5,613 bases of DNA from contig JAGGTO010000049.1 of the NCBI GenBank assembly GCA_021163705.1, positions 1 to 5,613 on the forward strand. The letters run 5' to 3'. Below are positions 1 through 5,065 of this stretch, piece by piece. The notes beneath the pieces were generated by a model, which was not told the origin of the DNA, did no database searches, and was given only the letters and a program-made list of their open reading frames with translations. Position 1 is the first letter of the stretch, and each line of letters starts with the position of its first letter. A program made the position numbers and the translations under genes. Source of the stretch: Thermoplasmata archaeon. GTDB lineage: Archaea; Thermoplasmatota; Thermoplasmata; Thermoplasmatales; Aciduliprofundaceae.

Positions 1-476
1 CTGGAAATAGAAAATTGAAAAGAGGAGATTTTGTGCTTATGGATTTTGGAGCAAAATACAGGAAATACAATTCTGATATCACAAGAACATTTGTGTTTGG
101 AAGAGCAACTGAGGAGCAGAAAGAGATGTATCAGGTGGTTCTTGAAGCCCAGAGAATTGGAATTGAAATGATAAAAGAAGGAGCACATGGTGCCGAAATA
201 GATACAAAGGTTCGAGAGTATATAGATTCAACGAAATACAGGGGAAAGATGACTCACTCCACAGGTCATGGATTGGGGCTTGCCGTTCATGACCATGTTG
301 GACTTTCAAAGTATAAGGATGTTGTCCTTCGAGAGGGCATGGTTGTCACTGTTGAACCGGGAGTATATCTCCAGGGGTTTGGTGGTGTGAGAATAGAGGA
401 TGATGTTGTTGTCCGTAGGGAGAGAGGCGAGGTATTGACCACTGCAAAGAAAGATGAGCTAATAGAAGTTTCCTGA
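1..476 (+). CDS. Xaa-Pro peptidase (M24 family), C-terminal part
   Basis: This is the catalytic C-terminal part of a creatinase-fold (M24) metallopeptidase, most like Xaa-Pro dipeptidases, which cut the bond before proline in dipeptides or short peptides in the cytoplasm. All five expected dinuclear-metal ligands are visible: Asp in MDFG (codon 42-44), Asp in SDITRT (75-77), His in TGHGLGL (267-269), Glu in VEPG (354-356) and Glu in RIEDD (396-398). The VHD catalytic His is at 288-290. The reading frame is open to the left edge (in-frame codons from base 3 give GNRKLKRGD, a typical family stretch), so the TTG at 15 is internal and the real start lies upstream of the window. It ends at TGA 474-476, 36 bases before the next gene. 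The family is secure; dipeptidase versus longer-chain aminopeptidase P cannot be settled without the N-terminal domain. Confidence 0.93.
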   Translation, partial: GNRKLKRGDFVLMDFGAKYRKYNSDITRTFVFGRATEEQKEMYQVVLEAQRIGIEMIKEGAHGAEIDTKVREYIDSTKYRGKMTHSTGHGLGLAVHDHVGLSKYKDVVLREGMVVTVEPGVYLQGFGGVRIEDDVVVRRERGEVLTTAKKDELIEVS

Positions 477-502
477 CGAAAACTATTTCTCATATCTCTC
501 CA

Positions 503-512
503 TTTAATTTTT
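503..512 (+). terminator. T-rich tract after peptidase gene
   Basis: The run TTTAATTTTT lies 26 bases after the peptidase stop. T-tracts without a hairpin are the usual archaeal termination signal, so this may end the peptidase transcript. It abuts the ATG at 513, so it could equally be just the AT-rich start region of the next gene. Confidence 0.3.
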
Positions 513-1454
513 ATGAAATATGTTAAGGACCTGGTGGATGGAGAAAGTGTGGATATCCTCCTAGCCGTGAGAAAAAAATTAGGTTTGAGAGAGTATAGAA
601 GCAAGTTTGGCAAATACTTTGTCCTTGAAGCTGGAGATAAAACTGGCAGTATCCTTGTAAAGTACTGGGGTAGCGATGAGAAGATAACTGAGGAGCTTTA
701 TCAAAGCATAAAGGAGGGGGATGTCATAGAGGTGAAGGGTACATATCAAAAAGATAATACCCCTTACATCTCTGTGGACTCGGAATATGAGGATCTGGAA
801 ATTGTGAAAAATTACAGCCCCGAAAGATTTGTACCTAAGACTGAAAATATATCCCGAACTATGGATGAAATATACCGAATCATTGAAAAGGTGGAAGATG
901 TTCATCTCAGTAAACTTCTTGATTCATTCTTCTCCGATGAGAACTTTGTGGAGGAGTTTCAAAATGCCCCGGGATCTTCATCTGGTCCATATGCCTATAT
1001 AGGAGGTTTAGCTGAGCATACCCTCAATGTCTCTAAGCTATGCGATAGAATTTCCGAGATTTATTCTCTCAACAGGGATCTACTGCTAACGGCAGCCATC
1101 CTCCATGATATAGGAAAGATTGAGGCATATGAGGTGGATACCTCAATAAAAACTAGAGATTCTGCCAAGCTTCTGGGCCATACAGTACTCAGTTACAACA
1201 TGGTGGAGGCAAAGATAAGAGAGATCGTTGATTTTCCTCAGACTCTTAAAGGACAGCTTCTCCATGCCATTATCTCTCATCATTCCCCAATAGTGGATAA
1301 TGTGCCCCAGAGAATAAGGACCAGGGAAGCATACATCCTTTTCTATGCCAACATGCTCGATAACTCTCTTAAAGAGTTTGAGATGGAGGGTGAAGAATGG
1401 GCCTATTCCAGAAGAATGGGAAGGGAGATCTACCTAGGATTAGAGCAAGAATAG
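513..1454 (+). CDS. YhaM-like OB-fold/HD-domain 3'-5' exoribonuclease
   Basis: A 313-residue protein with the architecture of YhaM-type 3'-5' exoribonucleases: an N-terminal OB-fold nucleic-acid-binding domain (about residues 3-97) followed by an HD metal-dependent phosphohydrolase domain (about 155-290). Candidate HD ligands are His169 (GGLAEHT), His198-Asp199 (LHDIGK), His223, His256/His257 (ISHHS) and Asp283. Length nearly equals that of Bacillus YhaM, about 314 residues. The protein is presumably cytoplasmic and trims single-stranded RNA or DNA from 3' ends; the archaeal role is inferred from the bacterial family. ATG 513 is chosen because YVKDL already belongs to the OB domain. It has no Shine-Dalgarno site, so a leaderless transcript is likely, although the TATA-like match (CTATTTCT, 483-490) is poor. 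The last 58 bases overlap pcc1, with which it forms an apparent operon. Architecture is certain; exact substrate is not. Confidence 0.85.
   Translation: MKYVKDLVDGESVDILLAVRKKLGLREYRSKFGKYFVLEAGDKTGSILVKYWGSDEKITEELYQSIKEGDVIEVKGTYQKDNTPYISVDSEYEDLEIVKNYSPERFVPKTENISRTMDEIYRIIEKVEDVHLSKLLDSFFSDENFVEEFQNAPGSSSGPYAYIGGLAEHTLNVSKLCDRISEIYSLNRDLLLTAAILHDIGKIEAYEVDTSIKTRDSAKLLGHTVLSYNMVEAKIREIVDFPQTLKGQLLHAIISHHSPIVDNVPQRIRTREAYILFYANMLDNSLKEFEMEGEEWAYSRRMGREIYLGLEQE
1385..1392 (+). promoter_or_regulatory. Shine-Dalgarno site for pcc1, inside upstream gene
   Basis: GGAGGGTG lies with its GGAGG core seven bases before ATG 1397, a near-perfect complement to the archaeal 16S 3' end. It is inside the coding sequence of the OB-HD nuclease, and it decides the pcc1 start even though that choice creates a 58-base overlap. 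Confidence 0.75.
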
Positions 1455-1657
1455 AACTTGAATTCGAAAATGAGGATAAGGCTGAAAGAATATTGAGGAG
1501 CATTGAAGTGGATAACTATGAATTCATAAAATGCCATAGGGAAGGTTGCAAAATTATATGTGAATCTTCTGCATATAAAGCAACCTCCCTTCTCCATACC
1601 CTAGATGATTTTCTTGCATGTATTATCCTCTCCGAGGAGGTCTATCGTAATATCTGA
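1397..1657 (+). CDS. pcc1: KEOPS complex subunit Pcc1
   Basis: An 86-residue protein of the CTAG/Pcc1 family. Pcc1 is the small dimerising subunit of KEOPS (with Kae1, Bud32 and Cgi121), which transfers threonylcarbamoyl to A37 of ANN-decoding tRNAs to form t6A; Pcc1 bridges Kae1 copies and helps hold tRNA. Visible family features are the first strand ARIELEFENED (residues 17-27), the helix KAERILRSIEVDN, the central strand CKIICESSA, and the C-terminal helix with SLLHTLDDFLACI (64-76). Length is typical. No better in-frame start exists before the domain, and ATG 1397 has a strong Shine-Dalgarno site, so an extra 14-15-residue N-terminal lead is likely real. The start lies inside the upstream nuclease gene, suggesting translational coupling. 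The 3' end overlaps the convergent PrsW gene by 35 bases. No other KEOPS genes are in the window. Confidence 0.85.
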   Translation: MGLFQKNGKGDLPRIRARIELEFENEDKAERILRSIEVDNYEFIKCHREGCKIICESSAYKATSLLHTLDDFLACIILSEEVYRNI

Positions 1658-2378
1658 TCTTTTTACGAATATGGGCAAAGGCCATCACACCATAAAGAAT
1701 TGCAAGAATTAATGGCACCAGATAAAAGAGCTCGTGCATCCCTTTAAGTATTATTGGTATGGAAGCGATGAGATTAAAGGATGAGTGCATGCTCACAGCT
1801 ATGAGATATCCTTTCAGCAGAGAGCCTTTTTTAAACTTCTTTAAAGAGTAGCCCAGCCCTGTCATGGCCGTGGCACTTCCATGCAGAAGAGCTGAAGATA
1901 GGGATCTTATAATGGATACCATTAGCCAGGATACTACACCGCCACGAAGCAATGCTGCGATCTCATAGAATAGATTCTCCGTAGCTGCAAATCCAAATCC
2001 TGAGGAGGCTCCATAAACCATTCCATCCTCTATTTCATCCACATATCTCCGGGATGTAAATATTCCATAGGCCTTGGTTGCCTCCTCTATAAATGGTGCT
2101 ATAACAGCTGCCAGTACTATGGCATCGATACTCTTCCTGTATCTCGCTATAAACTCATATTCCCTCAACAATGTAAACGAGGATGCATAAAAATTGGTGG
2201 CCACAAACTCTAAAGTTGCAGCCAGAACTATGCCTAAAGAGGCCCCTGCAAAAAAGGATCTTACCACCGCAAACCATGGCTCTCTTTCATATCTCTCGGT
2301 ATTTCTTATTAGAGCCATATAAATTAATGAGGGAAGAAATGCAATCAAGGAGATAATGGATAAAGAGAGCAAGTCCAT
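1623..2378 (-). CDS. PrsW-family intramembrane protease
   Basis: A 251-residue multi-pass membrane protein of the PrsW (M82) family. Bacillus PrsW starts cleavage of an anti-sigma factor; archaeal members have no established target. About seven hydrophobic segments are visible: roughly residues 4-24, 42-63, 84-98, 119-143, 148-170, 187-211 and 216-236. Family motifs are in order: EREPW (31-35), APFIEEATKA with Glu98-Glu99 and Lys102, GMVYGASSGFGFAATEN (119-135), ALLHGSAT with His166, and MHSSFN with His198. The Glu pair and two His residues are the expected catalytic or metal-binding set. The tail (RKK...PPRR) is basic and probably cytoplasmic. The frame stays open to an ATG at 2450, but the start at 2378 is preferred: it places the N-terminus right before the first membrane segment, avoids overlap with ogg2, and has a TATA-like box 25 bases upstream. 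It may also be read through from ogg2, 31 bases away. Confidence 0.85.
   Translation of the reverse strand: MDLLSLSIISLIAFLPSLIYMALIRNTERYEREPWFAVVRSFFAGASLGIVLAATLEFVATNFYASSFTLLREYEFIARYRKSIDAIVLAAVIAPFIEEATKAYGIFTSRRYVDEIEDGMVYGASSGFGFAATENLFYEIAALLRGGVVSWLMVSIIRSLSSALLHGSATAMTGLGYSLKKFKKGSLLKGYLIAVSMHSSFNLIASIPIILKGMHELFYLVPLILAILYGVMAFAHIRKKIRYYDRPPRRG
1660..1664 (+). terminator. Short T-tract after pcc1
   Basis: Five Ts lie three bases after the pcc1 stop and could be a weak archaeal intrinsic terminator for the nuclease-pcc1 operon. They sit inside the antisense PrsW coding region and the run is short, so support is thin. Confidence 0.2.
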
Positions 2379-2398
2379 AGAGGATAAACTCCATCTCC

Positions 2399-2406
2399 CT
2401 ATATTA
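2399..2406 (-). promoter_or_regulatory. TATA-like box for PrsW gene
   Basis: Read on the minus strand this is TAATATAG, centred about 25 bases before ATG 2378. That spacing predicts transcription starting at or next to the start codon. It lies in the short gap after ogg2, so the protease gene probably has its own promoter. Confidence 0.5.
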
Positions 2407-2409
2407 CCT

Positions 2410-3033
2410 TTACTTGAACACCATACCCGTTTCCTTGTACCATAGCACAAGATCCAGATGTGCCATGGATATGCCTATCTTTTTGCTAAACCTTCTCATT
2501 TTCTTCTCTATTTCCAGATATTTCCTGGGCGTTAGAGTTTTTGGCATCTCCTCTATGACCTTCAATTTCACAAGATTTCTTAGAATGTGTCTATCGAGTA
2601 TGGCAAAATCCTCTCCCAGGCCGATATTTCTTAGAAAATGACTTGCCTCCTTGTAACCCAAACCCCGTATATTTTTTACCAGATACTCCCTTATTTGAAA
2701 GGGTGTTGAGAATTGGATAAGCTTATCCTTCACTTTCAACTCACCATTTACACTAAAAAATTCTCTGGCATTAACTATGTTTTTCGCCTTTGTATATTTG
2801 AAACGAACCCCTTCAAGATATTTAACTATATCCTGACCATTACCAAACCATAGAACCCCAGAATCTCGAAGATTCTCTATGGCCCTCCAACATACCTTAG
2901 CCTTGGATTGTGGAGTTAAAAGACAGAAAGAGAGCTCTACAAATAATTCTTTATCATCTCCCTTATCCCATATTGCTCGAAACTCTCTGAGCCTTTTCAC
3001 AATCTCTCCTTCTATTTCTCGATGAAGCTCCAT
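2410..3033 (-). CDS. ogg: 8-oxoguanine DNA glycosylase/AP lyase, Ogg2 type
   Basis: A 207-residue helix-hairpin-helix DNA glycosylase of the archaeal Ogg2 type. It removes 8-oxoguanine from DNA and cuts the strand by beta-elimination, starting base excision repair. The core is visible at residues 121-151: NIRGLGYKEASHFLRN carries the HhH hairpin and catalytic Lys128, and AILDRH carries catalytic Asp147. The C-terminus, WYKETGMVFK, ends in lysine as in Methanocaldococcus Ogg, where the terminal lysine helps recognise 8-oxoguanine (recalled from the literature). Counting from ATG 3033 gives 207 residues, the length I recall for that homologue; earlier in-frame starts (TTG 3069, ATG 3048) add residues the family lacks. 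ATG 3033 also has a TATA-like box about 23 bases upstream and a weak GAGAGG nearby. It diverges from taw1 and is followed on the same strand by the PrsW gene. Confidence 0.9.
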   Translation of the reverse strand: MELHREIEGEIVKRLREFRAIWDKGDDKELFVELSFCLLTPQSKAKVCWRAIENLRDSGVLWFGNGQDIVKYLEGVRFKYTKAKNIVNAREFFSVNGELKVKDKLIQFSTPFQIREYLVKNIRGLGYKEASHFLRNIGLGEDFAILDRHILRNLVKLKVIEEMPKTLTPRKYLEIEKKMRRFSKKIGISMAHLDLVLWYKETGMVFK

Positions 3034-3052
3034 TATTTGCCCTCTCATCGAT

Positions 3053-3060
3053 TGTATAGA
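3053..3060 (-). promoter_or_regulatory. TATA-like box for ogg
   Basis: Minus-strand TCTATACA is centred about 23-24 bases before ATG 3033, consistent with a leaderless transcript, although the spacing is slightly short and the match imperfect. Confidence 0.4.
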
Positions 3061-3100
3061 GATGAGCAACTACTAATCTTTTTCCTTGACTTCCATTACC

Positions 3101-3108
3101 TTTATATT
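3101..3108 (+). promoter_or_regulatory. TATA box for taw1
   Basis: TTTATATT is a near-consensus archaeal TATA box centred 26-27 bases before ATG 3131. Transcription would begin at about 3128-3131, giving a leaderless mRNA. That rules out the upstream in-frame TTG at 3086, which lies before the box. Confidence 0.65.
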
Positions 3109-3130
3109 CCAAATACTACTACAGAATTCT

Positions 3131-4069
3131 ATGGATCCAGATATAGAGAGGATACTTAAAAAACAGGGATATGCCATCGTTGGAAGACATAGCGCCGTTA
3201 AACTATGTCATTGGCTTCGGGAAAGTTTGCTTCATAACAGACCCTGCTATAAGCAAACATTCTATGGAATAAAGTCTCACAGATGCATTCAGATGAGTCC
3301 AGCCGTGAATAACTGTACTCAGAACTGCCTCTTTTGCTGGAGATTTCAGGGATTCAACGAAGTTTATCTAAGAGAAGTGGATGACCCGGAGTTCATTGTG
3401 GAGGAGAGCATAAGACAGCAGAGAAGATTGATCACAGGATATAAGGGAGATCCCAGAGTTACTCTGGAAAAATGGAAGGAGGCAATGGAGCCGAAACATG
3501 CGGCCATCTCGCTCATAGGTGAACCGACCTTATATCCTCGCCTGGGTGAACTTATAGAGGAATTCCATAAAAGGGGCATAACCACATTCTTAGTTACTAA
3601 CGGTACAATGCCAGAGGTTCTTGAGAATCTGGACCCTCTACCCACTCAACTCTATGTAACTGTGGCAGCTCCAAATGAAGAAATTTATAAGAAGCTTTTA
3701 GTGCCTCTCATAAAAAATGGGTGGGAGAGATTGAAAAGAACTCTCGAAATTTTACCCTCCCTAGATACTAGAAAGGTCATTCGCCACACTCTAGTTAAAG
3801 GATGGAATATGGAAGGATATGAAAAACACTACGCAAAACTTGATGCTATTGCAGATTCAGATTTCATAGAACCCAAGGCATATGTATTTGTAGGATATTC
3901 CCGCGAGAGATTGAGCATAGAGAACATGCCATCCCATGAGGAGATAAGAAGTTTTGCAAACAAACTCGCGGAAGAAACGGGATATTCCTTCATCTCGGAG
4001 AGAGAAGACAGTCGCGTTGTTCTTCTCTCCAAGCATACATCGGAGGATAAGATAAAGCTGAAACTGTAA
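3131..4069 (+). CDS. taw1: tRNA 4-demethylwyosine synthase Taw1/TYW1
   Basis: A 312-residue radical-SAM enzyme that builds the tricyclic 4-demethylwyosine (imG-14) from N1-methylguanosine at position 37 of tRNA-Phe, using pyruvate as the two-carbon source. The radical-SAM cluster motif CTQNCLFCW gives Cys62, Cys66 and Cys69. Cys26, Cys39 and Cys52 form the second-cluster set; all six positions match those I recall for Methanocaldococcus TYW1. Other family features are LIGEPTLYP (about residues 136-144), the GITTFLVTNGT strand-loop, and GWNM...YAKLDAIADSDFIEPKAYVFVGYSRERL in the C-terminal part (split here for length). As usual in archaea there is no flavodoxin domain. Start ATG 3131 is set by the TATA box at 3101-3108 and by the cysteine spacing. 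It is likely monocistronic: T-rich sequence follows the stop. No other wyosine pathway gene is in the window. Confidence 0.95.
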   Translation: MDPDIERILKKQGYAIVGRHSAVKLCHWLRESLLHNRPCYKQTFYGIKSHRCIQMSPAVNNCTQNCLFCWRFQGFNEVYLREVDDPEFIVEESIRQQRRLITGYKGDPRVTLEKWKEAMEPKHAAISLIGEPTLYPRLGELIEEFHKRGITTFLVTNGTMPEVLENLDPLPTQLYVTVAAPNEEIYKKLLVPLIKNGWERLKRTLEILPSLDTRKVIRHTLVKGWNMEGYEKHYAKLDAIADSDFIEPKAYVFVGYSRERLSIENMPSHEEIRSFANKLAEETGYSFISEREDSRVVLLSKHTSEDKIKLKL

Positions 4070-4075
4070 GGCTGC

Positions 4076-4083
4076 TTTTATAG
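4076..4083 (+). promoter_or_regulatory. Possible TATA box before the 29-codon ORF
   Basis: TTTTATAG is a TATA-like match seven bases after the taw1 stop. It would place a transcript start near 4105, about 9 bases before ATG 4114 and within the Shine-Dalgarno site, so the geometry is not ideal. Start mapping would show whether it is used. Confidence 0.3.
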
Positions 4084-4090
4084 ATGCTAC

Positions 4091-4098
4091 TTCTTTTT
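4091..4098 (+). terminator. T-rich tract after taw1
   Basis: TTCTTTTT, with an earlier TTTT at 4076-4079, follows the taw1 stop and resembles archaeal T-tract terminators. If it works, the short ORF just downstream would need its own promoter. Confidence 0.35.
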
Positions 4099-4101
4099 CC
4101 C

Positions 4102-4108
4102 GGAGGTG
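4102..4108 (+). promoter_or_regulatory. Strong Shine-Dalgarno site for the 29-codon ORF
   Basis: GGAGGTG is a full complement to the archaeal 16S 3' end and ends five bases before ATG 4114. It is the best ribosome binding site seen in the window and the main reason to take the small ORF seriously. Confidence 0.6.
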
Positions 4109-4113
4109 TGTTT

Positions 4114-4203
4114 ATGGAAGATGAGAGTCTGGAAGTTCTCAGAGCCATAGTGGAGCTGTGCAGAGAAGTGAGCCACGCTAAATCAATCCTCTCTCTGCAA
4201 TAA
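4114..4203 (+). CDS. Hypothetical 29-residue protein or gene remnant
   Basis: A short open frame from ATG 4114 to TAA 4203 encodes 29 residues. The first part (MEDESLEVLRAIVELCREVS) would form an acidic amphipathic helix with one Cys; the rest ends in SILSLQ. There is no signal peptide or membrane segment, and I recognise no family. Support comes from the ideally placed GGAGGTG and an ATG start. It begins 44 bases after taw1 and its last 26 bases overlap the 3' end of the convergent ROK gene. It could be a real microprotein, a regulatory leader peptide, or the surviving N-terminus of a longer gene cut off when the ROK gene came to lie here; the abrupt end within a helix-like stretch would fit the last option. 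Function unknown. Confidence 0.4.
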   Translation: MEDESLEVLRAIVELCREVSHAKSILSLQ

Positions 4204-4978
4204 GTGCCGCACCTATGGTACCGCTTTTTAGTGACTTTGCCCTCTCAAAAATTATGTCGTCGGGGGTGATGTAGCTTAACAGCTCCTCAAGCTCTGCAAG
4301 AAAAGAGGGGATAAAGTAATCGTATGCCTGAGAGATGCTGCCACCAATCACCACAATCTCAGGGTCAAAAAGCTGTATTGCAGGGGCCAGCCCATACGCC
4401 AGGGTCTTTCCGTAACTTTCGAAGAATTTCAGGGCATCCTCATCTCTATCTTTCGCTCTCAGATACATATCCTTTGTTCCTGCGTATCTTCCTCCAATCA
4501 CCGTTTCAAGGCACCCGGTCTTTCCGCATTCGCATCTTCTCTCCGAATATTTCTTGATATGTCCTATTTCAAGGGCGCTTCCTCTGCCAACATAGGGCAT
4601 TCCACGCACAACCAATCCTGCACCCACACCTGTACCAAGAGCAACGAGAAGCAGGGGGTCGTATTTCTCATCCCTTAAATAGTACTCTCCGTACGCGATG
4701 GCACTACAGTCGTTCATATATCTTGCATCCATTACTATATCTTTCAGCTCTCTGCCGGTGAGCTCCTTTATGTGCGGTGCCTTCACACAGATCCCGTCCC
4801 TTATGTAGCAGGGAACTCCTATACCCACCACGCTCTCTCCCGATTCGCGGATTATGCTCTTCAGCGTCTGGATAACCTCACCATCCTTCGTTTTGTAGCT
4901 CCACTCCCTGGTTATTCTGCCATCCTCAACAACTGCGGCTAGTATCTTGCTGCCACCCACATCGATGCCGAGGGCCAT
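4178..4978 (-). CDS. ROK-family sugar kinase
   Basis: A 266-residue ROK (repressor, ORF, kinase) protein without the N-terminal DNA-binding domain of ROK repressors, so a cytoplasmic sugar kinase such as glucokinase is most likely. Motifs in order: phosphate-binding GIDVGGSK (residues 4-11), catalytic Asp90 in MNDCSA, second phosphate loop ALGTGVGAG (113-121), sugar-binding ALEIGH with Glu137 and His140, and the zinc motif CECGKTGCLE (Cys149, Cys151, Cys156, with His140; Glu158 contacts sugar in the family), then adenosine-binding VIGGSI (210-215). It is somewhat shorter than the usual 290-320 residues but nothing essential is missing. ATG 4978 is preceded by a TATA-like box at the leaderless spacing. 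By hand count its base composition looks more GC-rich than neighbours. Glucose, fructose, N-acetylmannosamine or another hexose cannot be told apart here, and no sugar-pathway neighbour helps. Confidence 0.9.
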   Translation of the reverse strand: MALGIDVGGSKILAAVVEDGRITREWSYKTKDGEVIQTLKSIIRESGESVVGIGVPCYIRDGICVKAPHIKELTGRELKDIVMDARYMNDCSAIAYGEYYLRDEKYDPLLLVALGTGVGAGLVVRGMPYVGRGSALEIGHIKKYSERRCECGKTGCLETVIGGRYAGTKDMYLRAKDRDEDALKFFESYGKTLAYGLAPAIQLFDPEIVVIGGSISQAYDYFIPSFLAELEELLSYITPDDIIFERAKSLKSGTIGAALIAERGLI

Positions 4979-4998
4979 AAATGCAAATTGGATTATCG

Positions 4999-5006
4999 TT
5001 TTTAAA
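4999..5006 (-). promoter_or_regulatory. TATA-like box for ROK kinase gene
   Basis: Minus-strand TTTAAAAA is centred about 24-25 bases before ATG 4978, the spacing expected for a leaderless transcript. There is no Shine-Dalgarno site between it and the start. Confidence 0.6.
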
Positions 5007-5035
5007 TCTCATGGCAGAACACTGACAGGTTAAAG

Positions 5036-5042
5036 TTAATAT
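5036..5042 (+). promoter_or_regulatory. TATA-like box for membrane protein gene
   Basis: TTAATAT, preceded by the purine-rich GTTAAAG that could act as a TFB-recognition element, is centred 27 bases before ATG 5066. It again predicts a leaderless mRNA and supports the 5066 start over upstream frames. Confidence 0.5.
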
Positions 5043-5065
5043 GGTGGAAAAGCGATAGCTATCTC

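Noticed and set aside
483..490. CTATTTCT as TATA box of the OB-HD nuclease gene
   Set aside because: The spacing to ATG 513 fits, but the match is too poor to list as a feature; the promoter of this operon remains unlocated.
2379..2450. Upstream 24-residue extension of the PrsW gene
   Set aside because: It overlaps ogg, contains the likely PrsW TATA box, and reads as low-complexity polar sequence before a natural membrane-protein start.
3067..3069. TTG as the ogg start, with ATG 3046-3048 as a second option
   Set aside because: Both add residues before the normal family N-terminus. ATG 3033 gives the 207-residue family length and has a TATA-like box at leaderless spacing.
3086..3088. TTG as the taw1 start
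   Set aside because: It lies upstream of the TATA box at 3101-3108 and would add 15 hydrophobic residues not expected in the family; ATG 3131 puts the six cysteines at their usual positions.
4324..4557. Plus-strand open frame opposite the ROK kinase gene
   Set aside because: It is an antisense shadow: no domain is recognisable, no ribosome binding site is evident, and the minus strand carries a complete set of ROK motifs.
5041..5058. Five-codon ORF (ATG to TAG) just before the DUF2238 gene, as a leader peptide
   Set aside because: Its ATG overlaps the TATA-like box and lies upstream of the predicted transcript start, so it would not be transcribed from that promoter; the ATG is probably chance.
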